64,000 nt of DNA from Caulobacterales bacterium (lineage in GTDB: Bacteria > Pseudomonadota > Alphaproteobacteria > Caulobacterales > Aquidulcibacteraceae). Shown piece by piece: positions 26,072 through 34,184 of the stretch (the first letter of the stretch is position 1; each line of letters starts with the position of its first letter). The stretch is from NCBI GenBank assembly GCA_017303355.1, contig JAFLCU010000004.1:124001-188000 (forward strand). The letters run 5' to 3'. The notes under the pieces are model-generated. The model had not been told where the DNA came from. It ran no database searches and saw only the letters and a program-made list of their open reading frames with translations. A program made the translations under genes and the position numbers.

Positions 26072-26284
26072 ATGTCCGTCGAAACGCTGCTCACTGTGGA
26101 GGAAGCCGCCGCGCGGCTCAAAATCTCCAAGCACACTTTGAACCGCTGGCGCGTCACCGGCGAAGGTCCGCCCTTCGTCAAATACGGCCCGCGCCTGGTG
26201 CGCTATATCGACCACGTGCTCGACGATTGGGCCAGGAAGCGTCTGCACGGCTCGACCAGCGAATATGGGCGAGAGTCGGCGTGA
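26072..26284 (+). CDS. Small AlpA/excisionase-like HTH protein
   Basis: The ATG at 26072 follows an AAAGGAGA ribosome site and gives 70 residues: LLTVEEAAARLKISKHTLNR, then a wing ending in RLVRYIDHVLDDWARKRL. This is the compact form of an excisionase-type winged helix, the expected partner of the tyrosine integrase. The 267 bases before it hold no gene. It is convergent with the AbiE toxin gene, 6 bases apart. Confidence 0.85.
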   Translation: MSVETLLTVEEAAARLKISKHTLNRWRVTGEGPPFVKYGPRLVRYIDHVLDDWARKRLHGSTSEYGRESA

Positions 26285-26290
26285 GCGCGC

Positions 26291-27331
26291 CTATATGCTG
26301 TTTACAATGCGCTCGATCTCGATGGCGGACGCCATGATGTCCTCGAACGCGGGCGCCGTTCCGAAGATCATGGCCGTGGTGTTGGCGTAGTCGCGGCGCA
26401 GCGCGTCAACCATGCCGCCGGCGGGCGCGATGGCGAATGCGCCTGGAACGGCGGAAGCGAGATCGTAGTCGGGCCGGTCGAAGAACATGCGCGCGTGGCG
26501 CACGCAATCGGCGCCGAGCGCGCGATCCGAAAGTGCCGTCTTTCCCGCGTCCGAGCCGCGCAGACAATGAAGGTCGTAATAGTGCCGCGACACGCGCTCG
26601 CCCTCCTGGCGGAGAACGCCGCGCCGCTCGTACCAGCGGCGCAGGCCGTGGGCGATCACCACCTTGTCCCAGAAGGTGCGCGTGGCCTCAATCGTAGTCA
26701 CATCGGCAACCGCGAGATCGAGCCCGCCCGCTTCCTCGCTGACATAAGGCAGGATGGCGACGGGGCGGTTCGGATCGAGCGCGGATTTCGCCCCGGCTTC
26801 GATCCGCACCACCGGACGCACATAGGCGCCATCTCGCGGCTCGACTTCGGGATACCGGACGAGCAAAGTTTGGCCGTCGGGATCGGCGTCGTCGATTTCC
26901 ACCTGTCCCGCGCCGCCTACGTCGTCCGCGAGCTGGGCGGCGAGTAAATCGCGCAGCGGACCGGCGATATAGGCGCGGCATGTGTCGCGGATTGCGCCGA
27001 TCTTCGCGCGGCGCTTCGCGTTCGATAGCGCCTCCAGTTCTTCGACCGATGCCGCTTCATTGAGATCGTCGCGGAAGACGGTGATGTCGATGTCTTCGGA
27101 AAAGCGCTGGATCAGGCCCCAGGCTTTCGACAGCGACGTGCCGCCCTTGAACAGAAGGCGCGGCCCACTGGCGGGCCGCTCGTGATAGAGCGCGTTCAGC
27201 GTCCAGCAGACCCAGAAGTCCTTTTCGATATTGCCGACCGGCGCGCCGAGTCGGTTGGCGGCGGCGAGAAACAGATCGAGACGGTCGCGCGCCGGTGCGG
27301 CTATGACCTGTTTGTACGCGGCGGTTGTCAT
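26291..27331 (-). CDS. AbiEii-type nucleotidyltransferase toxin
   Basis: The 346-residue protein carries the two AbiEii/AbiGii signatures: FKGGTSLSKAW (residues 61-71) and RFSEDIDITVF (76-86), the nucleotidyltransferase active site with its metal-binding Asp pair. An IEKDFWVCWTL motif precedes them. Family members add nucleotides to tRNA or other targets and block growth, giving abortive infection. Its start overlaps the antitoxin stop by 4 bases (27328-27331), giving coupled translation in an AbiE-type toxin-antitoxin pair. Confidence 0.92.
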   Translation of the reverse strand: MTTAAYKQVIAAPARDRLDLFLAAANRLGAPVGNIEKDFWVCWTLNALYHERPASGPRLLFKGGTSLSKAWGLIQRFSEDIDITVFRDDLNEAASVEELEALSNAKRRAKIGAIRDTCRAYIAGPLRDLLAAQLADDVGGAGQVEIDDADPDGQTLLVRYPEVEPRDGAYVRPVVRIEAGAKSALDPNRPVAILPYVSEEAGGLDLAVADVTTIEATRTFWDKVVIAHGLRRWYERRGVLRQEGERVSRHYYDLHCLRGSDAGKTALSDRALGADCVRHARMFFDRPDYDLASAVPGAFAIAPAGGMVDALRRDYANTTAMIFGTAPAFEDIMASAIEIERIVNSI

Positions 27332-27996
27332 GCGCGCGCCTCATCCGCTTCAGCCAGGCCGAGCAGCTCGCGCAAGAATTCCTGAATCCAGATCGGCAGT
27401 GCGGAGAAGCCGGCGCGCAGATCGTCACGGATCGCGCGCCCATGTTTGCGGTCGTTGAGAATGCCCAGCAGCGCAGCCTGGACGCGCCGCCGATCTTTAT
27501 CCTCGCCTAGCATGTCCTGCATCCAGTGCAGCGCCTGCACGACGCGCATCGCTGGCCGGCCGGCCCAATAGAGGCGGCTGGGGGCAGCGAACTTGAAATG
27601 GATTTCCTGCGCGCCGAGCTTGATCGGTTTCAGACGCGCATCGACCAGCACCTCGATGCGCGCCGGTACGGCGGTGGTGAAGCCGAGTTCGTTGGCGGCG
27701 GTCATGCCGTCGATCACGGCGCGCGCCTGATCGCGGCGCGTGACGGCTCGAATGACGGCGCGGTAGTCAGGCGCGGCAGGCTTGCCGGTGAGCTTGTTGA
27801 GGCGCGGCTGGTCGTAGAGGCCCCGGTCGATGCGGCGCAGGTCGCCCGCAGTGGCAAGACGTTGCAAGGTCTTGTCGATCGCGGCGCGCCCGCCGAGATC
27901 GGCGAAGTCGCCCGGCGTCCAGACCTCATCCGGCCCGGACGCGATCCGGTCGAGCAGCCGGGAGCGGAGATCGGTATCGGGTGCTAGGGTAGTCAT
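27328..27996 (-). CDS. AbiEi-like / DUF6088 antitoxin
   Basis: The 222-residue protein starts with a winged-helix region (GPDEVWTPGDFADLGGRAAI, then LQRLATAGDLRRIDRGLYDQ) and continues with the PDYRAVIRAV and GMTAANELGFTTAVPARIEV segments typical of DUF6088/AbiEi. It is the antitoxin and presumed repressor of the pair. The first base of its ATG is next to an inverted repeat (27997-28023), and no ribosome site is evident, so the message may be leaderless. Confidence 0.88.
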   Translation of the reverse strand: MTTLAPDTDLRSRLLDRIASGPDEVWTPGDFADLGGRAAIDKTLQRLATAGDLRRIDRGLYDQPRLNKLTGKPAAPDYRAVIRAVTRRDQARAVIDGMTAANELGFTTAVPARIEVLVDARLKPIKLGAQEIHFKFAAPSRLYWAGRPAMRVVQALHWMQDMLGEDKDRRRVQAALLGILNDRKHGRAIRDDLRAGFSALPIWIQEFLRELLGLAEADEARA

Positions 27997-28023
27997 GTCC
28001 GAAATATACTACATTTTTCGGAC
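27997..28023. promoter_or_regulatory. Inverted-repeat operator touching the AbiE antitoxin start
   Basis: gtccgaaa (27997-28004) and tttcggac (28016-28023) form a perfect 8-base inverted repeat around an A/T-rich centre that holds a possible -10 (TAGTAT/TATATT on the - strand). It abuts the antitoxin ATG. AbiEi proteins of known systems bind inverted repeats to repress their own operon; this site fits that role. Confidence 0.6.
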
Positions 28024-28224
28024 AAATGCAAGCGCCTCCCCGAAGAGGCTGTAGGCCTTTGGGCCGGCGGCGGTGCGCCAAGCCCGCTTTTATCGTGAAG
28101 CCTGACACCGTGCTCGGGCGCTGCAAGGACGTGGCCCTTCGGGTCGCGCTGACGCGCGATCCTTGCCCCGCCCTGCGCGCGATGTCCGATTGAAGGTGTC
28201 GCGGCGAGGGGCGTCTGAAATAAA

Positions 28225-28250
28225 GCACGACGGCCTGCGGCGCGTCGTGC
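28225..28250. repeat. Stem-loop in the gap between the AbiE pair and the integrase
   Basis: gcacgacg (28225-28232) and cgtcgtgc (28243-28250) form a perfect 8-base-pair stem with a 10-base loop. It is located just after the integrase stop (- strand), so it may act as its terminator. The remaining gap 28024-28224 shows no gene. Confidence 0.4.
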
Positions 28251-28288
28251 AAGGGGCAAAGGAAAGCTGCGGCCGGTGTGGCGTCAAG

Positions 28289-29749
28289 CTATGCGGCGTC
28301 CTGCGTGGCGGTGAAGGCGTCCGGCGCGAAGCGGAAATCCGCGCCGACGCCGGCGGCTTCAAGAATGTAAGCGCTGATCTCCTCTTGCGCTTTGCGCAGC
28401 CAGGTCAGGTCGGCTGTCAGGTAGTCGAAGCTCACATCGCCGCGCAGGCTATGGCCCATGAGCAAACGGATAGCGATCTCGCTTACATGCGCCGAGGTGG
28501 CGAGCGTTCGATAGGAATGGCGAAAGACGTGCGGATGCACGCTCGCATCTTCGCCGCGTTGATGCACATAGGCTTCCGGCGGGACCATGCCGTCATATTT
28601 CAGTTTGTCGATGTGGCGGTGAATGTCGCCCGCCGCTAAATCCTTGCCCTTGCGCTTGCGCGGCCCGCGCAGACTGGGAAACAGATAGGGGTTTTCCGGG
28701 AGCAGCATGTTTTCCGGCGTTGGCGCGATCAGCAGCGAATAGGCAACATCGGACAGCGGCAGTCGCAGCGTCTTGCCCTTTGTGCGAGGCACGAACAGCG
28801 TTTTCTCCGCATGATTGATATGCGGCTTCTGCATGGGAAGCACCGCCCCTTCGCGCAGCCCCGTCAACAGAAAGACGAACGCGCCTTTGCGGGCCTGCGG
28901 GTTTTCGAGCTTGTCGATCGCCTGCCAGAGCCGCTTGACTTCATCCGTGACAAATCCGGCGTCGCGCGCTTCCATCTCGTTCATGTCCCAGATCGCGGGC
29001 GGTGCAGGCACCTTGTCGGGCATGACTTTGTGTGCGCGATTCCAGACCGCGCGCAGCACGCGCATCTGCGTGTTGGCTTCGCCGGGCGCACGCTCCGACA
29101 CGCTGTTGAAGTGTTTGATGAGTTCGCGCGGATCGCTGCCGAAATCGCTCAAGGGCCGGTCGAGAAACGTGGCGAGCGCGGTTTCGATGATGCGCGTGTA
29201 TTCATCTTGCGTGGATGCGGCGAGCGGCTTCTTCTTCCGGCCGGTGCGCGCAGCCTTATACATATCCCAGGCCATACGGAGCGTGATCGGCTTGTCAGCC
29301 TCCAGCTGTTCGGGCGTGGGCTCCGGCGGCTTCACGCGCGGATCGACGCCGGCCCGCAACTGGACCTTCAACGCCGTCGCTTCGTCGCGCGCTTTTGTGA
29401 GCCCCATGCCCGATCCGTCCGGCTTCCATTTGCCGAGGACGAACTGGGCGTTTTTGAAACGTCCGTCAGACTGCTTGATCGACGCGGAGAGAATGAAGGA
29501 CACCCCCGGCAAACGGCCGTGCCGCAACCGGAGCCCTGCGACCGAGCGGCGGCCAGCGTCAGCCAACTCGTAAAACTGCCAGCCGTCGGGCGGCGCCGGC
29601 AGGCGCGCCATCAGGCTTTCGGTCATGCTGTCTTTGAGCTGCTTCGCCGAGATTCCGTGGGCCTTGAGGTGCGCGGCGAGGATCGCGGCCCGGCTTGGTT
29701 TGGCGCGGCCGGAGGGGACGATCGCTAGGTTTGCGGCGCTCAATCTCAA
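28289..29749 (-). CDS. int: Tyrosine recombinase integrase of the element
   Basis: The 486-residue protein has an N-terminal arm-binding region (about 40-190), a core-binding domain (TQDEYTRIIETALATFLDRP), and a catalytic domain with the tyrosine-recombinase residues. These are Arg in LLTGLREGAVLPM, the box HPHVFRHSYRT, LLMGHS, and the nucleophile Tyr in VSFDYLTADLTW. It would recombine the 50-bp attachment sites in tRNA-Arg. It reads toward the element interior and starts 165 bases from attR, the usual layout for tRNA-integrated islands. Confidence 0.93.
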   Translation of the reverse strand: MRLSAANLAIVPSGRAKPSRAAILAAHLKAHGISAKQLKDSMTESLMARLPAPPDGWQFYELADAGRRSVAGLRLRHGRLPGVSFILSASIKQSDGRFKNAQFVLGKWKPDGSGMGLTKARDEATALKVQLRAGVDPRVKPPEPTPEQLEADKPITLRMAWDMYKAARTGRKKKPLAASTQDEYTRIIETALATFLDRPLSDFGSDPRELIKHFNSVSERAPGEANTQMRVLRAVWNRAHKVMPDKVPAPPAIWDMNEMEARDAGFVTDEVKRLWQAIDKLENPQARKGAFVFLLTGLREGAVLPMQKPHINHAEKTLFVPRTKGKTLRLPLSDVAYSLLIAPTPENMLLPENPYLFPSLRGPRKRKGKDLAAGDIHRHIDKLKYDGMVPPEAYVHQRGEDASVHPHVFRHSYRTLATSAHVSEIAIRLLMGHSLRGDVSFDYLTADLTWLRKAQEEISAYILEAAGVGADFRFAPDAFTATQDAA

Positions 29750-29776
29750 AGCTCCTGGGCGGGCGCGCTATATAGG

Positions 29777-29793
29777 AATTATGTAGGAATCGC
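29777..29793. promoter_or_regulatory. Candidate right integrase arm site
   Basis: The words aattatgtagg (29777-29787) and tatgtaggaatcgc (29780-29793) match those at 14725-14756 near attL. The site overlaps the probable integrase promoter region (integrase starts at 29749, - strand), so integrase could also repress itself there. The rest of 29794-29914 has no gene. Confidence 0.5.
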
Positions 29794-29914
29794 AGTGGAA
29801 ATTCCTGGTGACGCGCGACAGGCCCAGCTTACACGCCTCTCAAAAAGAGTCTATATTTCAATGGAGTTTTGCCAGCAGAAGCAACGTCAGCCAAACCGCG
29901 CCAAGCTATTTTAG

Positions 29915-29964
29915 CAGACTACGAATCTGGGGGTCAGGAGTTCGAATCTCTTCGGGCGCGCCAT
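29915..29964 (+). repeat. attR: partial tRNA-Arg copy
   Basis: This is a perfect copy of 14637-14686: anticodon stem-loop, T-arm, acceptor 3' strand and CCA. The 5' half of a tRNA is absent, so this is not a functional gene. It marks the right end of the element. The 153 bases from here to the next start hold no gene apart from a ribosome site. Confidence 0.95.
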
Positions 29965-30117
29965 TTTCCGGCAATGTTATTGCCGTTTCTTGCTCTCAAT
30001 CGGCAATTTTATCCCTCGTTTTCGCGCCTTATTGCGCCGATTCCGCGCCTGTGCTTTTGCGCGCTGAATTATAAGCTGCGGCCTTCCTGAAGGGACCGTT
30101 GGGAGCAAACGTCCGCC

Positions 30118-31905
30118 ATGAACACATCGCGCCGCCGGGTCGTTTTAGCGCTCGGCTCATCCATGCTCGCGCCCATGCTCGCGCCGCCGGCTTGGTCGCA
30201 AACCCGCTCGCGCGCGGACCGCGCGTTTGAAGCGCTCGGCCGGCGCTGGCTCGATCGCTCGATGCGCTATTCGCCGATTTCGGCGACCACGATCGGCGAT
30301 CACCGCTACGACACGCGCATCGATGATGTGAGCGCCGCTGGCCGCGACGCCGCGCTGCGCTTCACGCGTGAAACGCTCAGTGCGCTCGAAGCCATCGACG
30401 CCGGCCAACTCTCGCGCGCCAATCAGGTTGATGCGCTCATCCTCGGCAATGCGCTGCGCGCGCAAATCTGGCAAACGGAATCGCTGCAGAGCTGGGCGTG
30501 GAATCCGCTGGGCTACCAATCGCTCGCGGGCGGGGCGCTTTATGGTTTGATGGCGCGCGAGTTCGCGCCGCTGCCGCAACGCTTGCAAGCCGCCACTGTG
30601 CGCATGGAGCAATTGCCGGCGCTGCTGGCGCAAGCGCGCGCCGAATTGCAGCCCGCGCGCGTGCCCGCGCCGCATGCGGCGACCTACGCTGCGCAAAACC
30701 CGGGACTGAAAAGCATCGTCACCGACATGATCGAGCCGCACAAGGATGTGCTCAATCCGCGTTGGCGCACGCGCCTCGAATCGGCGATTGAGCGCTTCAA
30801 TGCGGCGGTGGATGAACACCAGACGTGGATCACGCAAACGCTCGTGCCGGCGGCGCAAGCGGAATTCCGCGTCGGCGCGGAAATCTTCGACACGCAATTG
30901 CGTTTCACGCTGCAATCGGATTTGACGCGCGCTGAAATCCGCCGCCGCGCCGATGCGGCCGTGATCCGCGTGCGCGAGGAAATGTATCGCGTTTCCAAGC
31001 TGGCGCTGGCCGGCCGCGCCGATGCGCCGGCGACGCCGGATCAGCCTTCGCCCGAACAACAGCAAGCCGCGATCCGCGCCGCGCTCGATTTGGCGGCCGC
31101 CGAACGTCCGGCGCGAGAACGCGTCGTTCAAATCGCCACCGAGGGCGTGGAAGAAGCACGCCGCTTCGTGATTGAGCGCGATCTCATCACCGTGCCGGAC
31201 GGCCCGGTGCGCGTGATCGAGATGCCGGAATTCCAGCGCGGCGTCGCGGTCGCCTATTGTGACTCGCCAGGCCCGCTCGAAACCCACCTCGACACCTTCT
31301 ACGCGGTGTCGCCGATCCCCGACGATTGGACCGAAGAGCAGGCGACGTCGTTCCTGCGCGAATACAATATCCGCCAATTGCTCGATGTGTCCGTGCATGA
31401 AGCGATGCCGGGCCATTACACGCAGATTTGGCACTCGAACCGCTATCCCTCGACGCTGCGCGCGGTGCTGGGCTCGGGCTCGTTCGTCGAAGGTTGGGCG
31501 GTGTATGCCGAGGAGCTGATGGTGGAAGAGGGCTTCCGCCGCGACGATCCGCTGTTCCGCCTGTCGCAATTGAAGATGCAGCTGCGCACAATCGCCAACG
31601 CCATCATCGATCAGGCCATTCACGTTGATGGCATGAGCCAAGAAGAGATGATGCGCTTCCTGACGCACACTGCGTTTCAGGAAGAACGCGAAGCGGCCGG
31701 CAAGTGGCGGCGCGCGCAGCTCTCGTTCACGCAGCTTTCGACCTATTTCGTGGGCTTTCAGGAGCATCTGGAAACCCGCGTCGCCGCGCGCGCCGCGTGG
31801 GGTGGGCAATTCAATTTGAAACGGTATCACGACGGCGTGCTGTCCTTCGGCTCGCCGCCCGGGCGCTTTGCGCGTCAACTCCTGCTGGATGAACCGATCC
31901 AATGA
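30118..31905 (+). CDS. DUF885 family exported putative metallopeptidase
   Basis: The 595-residue protein opens with a twin-arginine-like signal (TSRRRVVLALGSSMLAPMLA ... WSQ). The DUF885 active-site signature is VHEAMPGHYTQIWHSNR (about residues 424-440), with a downstream Glu in SFVEGWAVYAEELMVEEG. Together these form an HExxP-GH...E zinc site. Members are probably periplasmic carboxypeptidase-like enzymes. Its stop overlaps the leucine dehydrogenase start by 4 bases, so it heads the branched-chain amino acid operon; it may supply amino acids from peptides (inference). Confidence 0.88.
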   Translation: MNTSRRRVVLALGSSMLAPMLAPPAWSQTRSRADRAFEALGRRWLDRSMRYSPISATTIGDHRYDTRIDDVSAAGRDAALRFTRETLSALEAIDAGQLSRANQVDALILGNALRAQIWQTESLQSWAWNPLGYQSLAGGALYGLMAREFAPLPQRLQAATVRMEQLPALLAQARAELQPARVPAPHAATYAAQNPGLKSIVTDMIEPHKDVLNPRWRTRLESAIERFNAAVDEHQTWITQTLVPAAQAEFRVGAEIFDTQLRFTLQSDLTRAEIRRRADAAVIRVREEMYRVSKLALAGRADAPATPDQPSPEQQQAAIRAALDLAAAERPARERVVQIATEGVEEARRFVIERDLITVPDGPVRVIEMPEFQRGVAVAYCDSPGPLETHLDTFYAVSPIPDDWTEEQATSFLREYNIRQLLDVSVHEAMPGHYTQIWHSNRYPSTLRAVLGSGSFVEGWAVYAEELMVEEGFRRDDPLFRLSQLKMQLRTIANAIIDQAIHVDGMSQEEMMRFLTHTAFQEEREAAGKWRRAQLSFTQLSTYFVGFQEHLETRVAARAAWGGQFNLKRYHDGVLSFGSPPGRFARQLLLDEPIQ

Positions 31906-32933
31906 TGAACTGGAAGACCCACCCATCCTATGATGGGCACGAAGACGTCGTCGCCGTTGGCGACGAAGCGCTGGGCTTTGCCGGCATCGTGGCGATTCAC
32001 TCCACCGCGCTCGGGCCCTCCGGAGGTGGTGTTCGCATCTGGAATTACGCGCGCGAGGACGATGCGTTGACGGATGCGCTGCGCCTGTCGCGCGGCATGA
32101 CCTACAAGAACGCGATGGCTGAGCTGCCGATGGGCGGCGGCAAGACCGTGATCTACAAAATGGGTCCCGATCGCACCGCCTGCTTCGAAAAATTCGGCGA
32201 ACAAGTGGATGCGCTGGGCGGGCGTTACGTGGCGGCCGAGGATGTCGGCGCCACGGTGAACGACATGCGCGCGATCGCGCGCAAGACGGCTTACGTCTCC
32301 GGCATTCCGAAAGAGGGCGGCCAGGCGGGCGGCGATCCGAGCCCCTGGACCTCGCTCGGCGTTTATCTTTCGGTCAAATCGGTGCTGGGCGGATCGGTTG
32401 CCGGGCGCACCATCGCCGTGCAGGGCACGGGCGCGGTGGGCTTCGGCCTCTGCAAATTGCTGGCGGAAGACGGCGCGAAACTGATCGTCGCCGATGTGAA
32501 CGCGAAGAATCTCGAACGCGCCGTGGCGCTGGGCGGCCAGGCCGTCGATGTGGATCGTATCCACACGGTTTCGGCTGATCTCTTCTCGCCATGCGCGCTT
32601 GGCGCGGGCCTCAATGCGCGCACGATCCCCGAACTCGGCGCGCCGATCGTGTGCGGTGCGGCCAACAACCAGCTTGAGGTCGAGGAAGACGGCGCCCGCC
32701 TGCAAGCGCGCGGCATCATTTATGCGCCCGATTATGTCGTCAACGCGGGCGGCATCATCAGCGTCTCGGCCGAATATATCGGCGAGAGCGAAGCCGCCGT
32801 TGACGCGCGCGTGCGCGCGATCGCGCCGCGCCTGATGAAAGTGCTCGAAACCGCGAAAGCGCAAAACGTCACGCCGCACCAAGCCGCCGACGCCATCGTC
32901 CGCGAACGTCTCGCCGCCGCCAGAAAAGCCTAA
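31902..32933 (+). CDS. Leucine/valine dehydrogenase (Glu/Leu/Phe/Val dehydrogenase family)
   Basis: The 343-residue protein has the family's substrate Lys region RGMTYKNAMAELPMGGGKTVI and a NAD-binding domain (IAVQGTGAVGFGLCKLLAED). The short length and lack of glutamate-specific features fit leucine dehydrogenase, which deaminates Leu/Val/Ile to 2-oxo acids with NAD+. The three genes downstream encode the complex that oxidises exactly those 2-oxo acids, so the substrate call is well supported by context. Confidence 0.88.
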   Translation: MMNWKTHPSYDGHEDVVAVGDEALGFAGIVAIHSTALGPSGGGVRIWNYAREDDALTDALRLSRGMTYKNAMAELPMGGGKTVIYKMGPDRTACFEKFGEQVDALGGRYVAAEDVGATVNDMRAIARKTAYVSGIPKEGGQAGGDPSPWTSLGVYLSVKSVLGGSVAGRTIAVQGTGAVGFGLCKLLAEDGAKLIVADVNAKNLERAVALGGQAVDVDRIHTVSADLFSPCALGAGLNARTIPELGAPIVCGAANNQLEVEEDGARLQARGIIYAPDYVVNAGGIISVSAEYIGESEAAVDARVRAIAPRLMKVLETAKAQNVTPHQAADAIVRERLAAARKA

Positions 32934-32943
32934 AGGGAGCTCC

Positions 32944-34179
32944 ATGAGCCGCAAGAACGCTCTTGAATTGCACATCCCGACGCCGCGTTCGCGGCCCGGC
33001 GATAAGGCCGATTTCAGCGGCTGGACCTTCCCCGAGCCCGGCGACACGCCGCGCCCGGATATCGACACCGCCGCGGTCGAGATGCGCGATTACGCCTACG
33101 GCCTCATCCGCGTGATGGATATGGAAGGCAACGCGCTGGGCGCCTGGACGCCGAGCATCCCAGCCGAGCAATTGCGCCGCGGCCTGAAATACATGCTGCT
33201 GACGCGCGCGTTCGACGATCGCATGTATCGCGCGCAGCGCCAGGGCAAGACCAGCTTCTACATGCAGAGCTTCGGCGAGGAAGCGGTCTCGGTCGCGCAA
33301 TCCATGGTCCTGACTCCGGAAGACATGTGCTTCCCGTCCTATCGCCAGCAGGGTCTGCTGATCGCCCGCGATTATCCGATCGTCGAGATGATGAATCAGA
33401 TCTACTCGAACGCGCACGATCCGATGAAGGGCCGGCAATTGCCGGTGATGTATTCGTCGAAGAAGAACGGCTTTTTCACGATCTCGGGCAATCTCGCCAC
33501 GCAAGTGCCGCAAGCGGTGGGCTGGGCCATGGCCTCGGCCTATTCGAACGACGTGCGCATCGCCTCGACCTGGCTTGGCGACGGCTCCACCGCCGAAGGC
33601 GATTTCCACGCGGCGATGACGTTCGCCGCGGTCTATCGCGCGCCGGTGATCATCAATGTCGTCAACAATCAATACGCGATCAGCTCGTTCCAGGGCATCG
33701 CCGGCGGCGAGAACACCACCTTCGCCGCGCGCGCCGTGGGCTATGGCATGGCGCCGCTGCGGGTGGACGGAAACGATTTCCTCGCCGTCTATGCGGCGAC
33801 CCAATGGGCGGCCGAGCGCGCGCGCGCCAATCTCGGCCCAACCATGATCGAGCATTTTACCTATCGCGGCGGCCCGCACTCCACCTCGGATGATCCAGCG
33901 CGCTATCGCCCGGCCGACGAAGGCCGCGCCTGGCCGCTGGGCGATCCCATCGAGCGCTTGAAGCAACACCTGATCCTGCTCGGCGAATGGAACGACGACC
34001 AGCATCGCCAGGCGCAGGAAGAAGCGACCGAGAAGGTGCGCGAAGCCGGCCGCGAGGCCGAGAAGATCGGCGTGCTCGGCGCCGAAGGCGCGCACCCGGC
34101 GCAATCCATGTTCGAAGACGTTTACAAAGAGATGCCCTGGCACTTGCAGCGCCAGCGCGAAGAAGTGTTAGGAGGCTGA
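32944..34179 (+). CDS. bkdA1: Branched-chain 2-oxoacid dehydrogenase E1 subunit alpha
   Basis: The 411-residue protein has the thiamine diphosphate motif GDGSTAEGDFHAAMTFAAVY ending in NNQYAIS, the EEAVSVAQS region and the phosphorylation-loop-like YRGGPHSTSDDPARYR. It decarboxylates branched-chain 2-oxo acids and hands the acyl group to E2. It starts 10 bases after the leucine dehydrogenase gene with a GGAG ribosome site. Its last codons include the GGAGG that serves the E1beta start. Confidence 0.93.
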   Translation: MSRKNALELHIPTPRSRPGDKADFSGWTFPEPGDTPRPDIDTAAVEMRDYAYGLIRVMDMEGNALGAWTPSIPAEQLRRGLKYMLLTRAFDDRMYRAQRQGKTSFYMQSFGEEAVSVAQSMVLTPEDMCFPSYRQQGLLIARDYPIVEMMNQIYSNAHDPMKGRQLPVMYSSKKNGFFTISGNLATQVPQAVGWAMASAYSNDVRIASTWLGDGSTAEGDFHAAMTFAAVYRAPVIINVVNNQYAISSFQGIAGGENTTFAARAVGYGMAPLRVDGNDFLAVYAATQWAAERARANLGPTMIEHFTYRGGPHSTSDDPARYRPADEGRAWPLGDPIERLKQHLILLGEWNDDQHRQAQEEATEKVREAGREAEKIGVLGAEGAHPAQSMFEDVYKEMPWHLQRQREEVLGG

Positions 34180-34184
34180 GCGCC

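Larger units (their letters stand above)
14637..29964. mobile_element. Integrative mobilizable element in tRNA-Arg(ACG), about 15.3 kb
   Basis: The element is bounded by 50-bp direct repeats and carries a tyrosine integrase at its right end. It has a mobilization module (RHH protein, VirD4-like protein, relaxase), two AlpA/excisionase-like HTH genes, an AbiE toxin-antitoxin pair, and a TIR/YD-repeat protein facing a large unknown protein. No mating-channel (VirB) genes are present, so it would need a helper for transfer. The left third (14.9-21.1 kb) is visibly more A/T-rich than the rest, suggesting separate origins for cargo and backbone. Confidence 0.92.

Noticed and set aside
29915..29964. 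A second tRNA-Arg gene
   Set aside because: Only the 3' part of the tRNA is present; the 5' acceptor strand and D-arm are missing. It is the attR duplicate.
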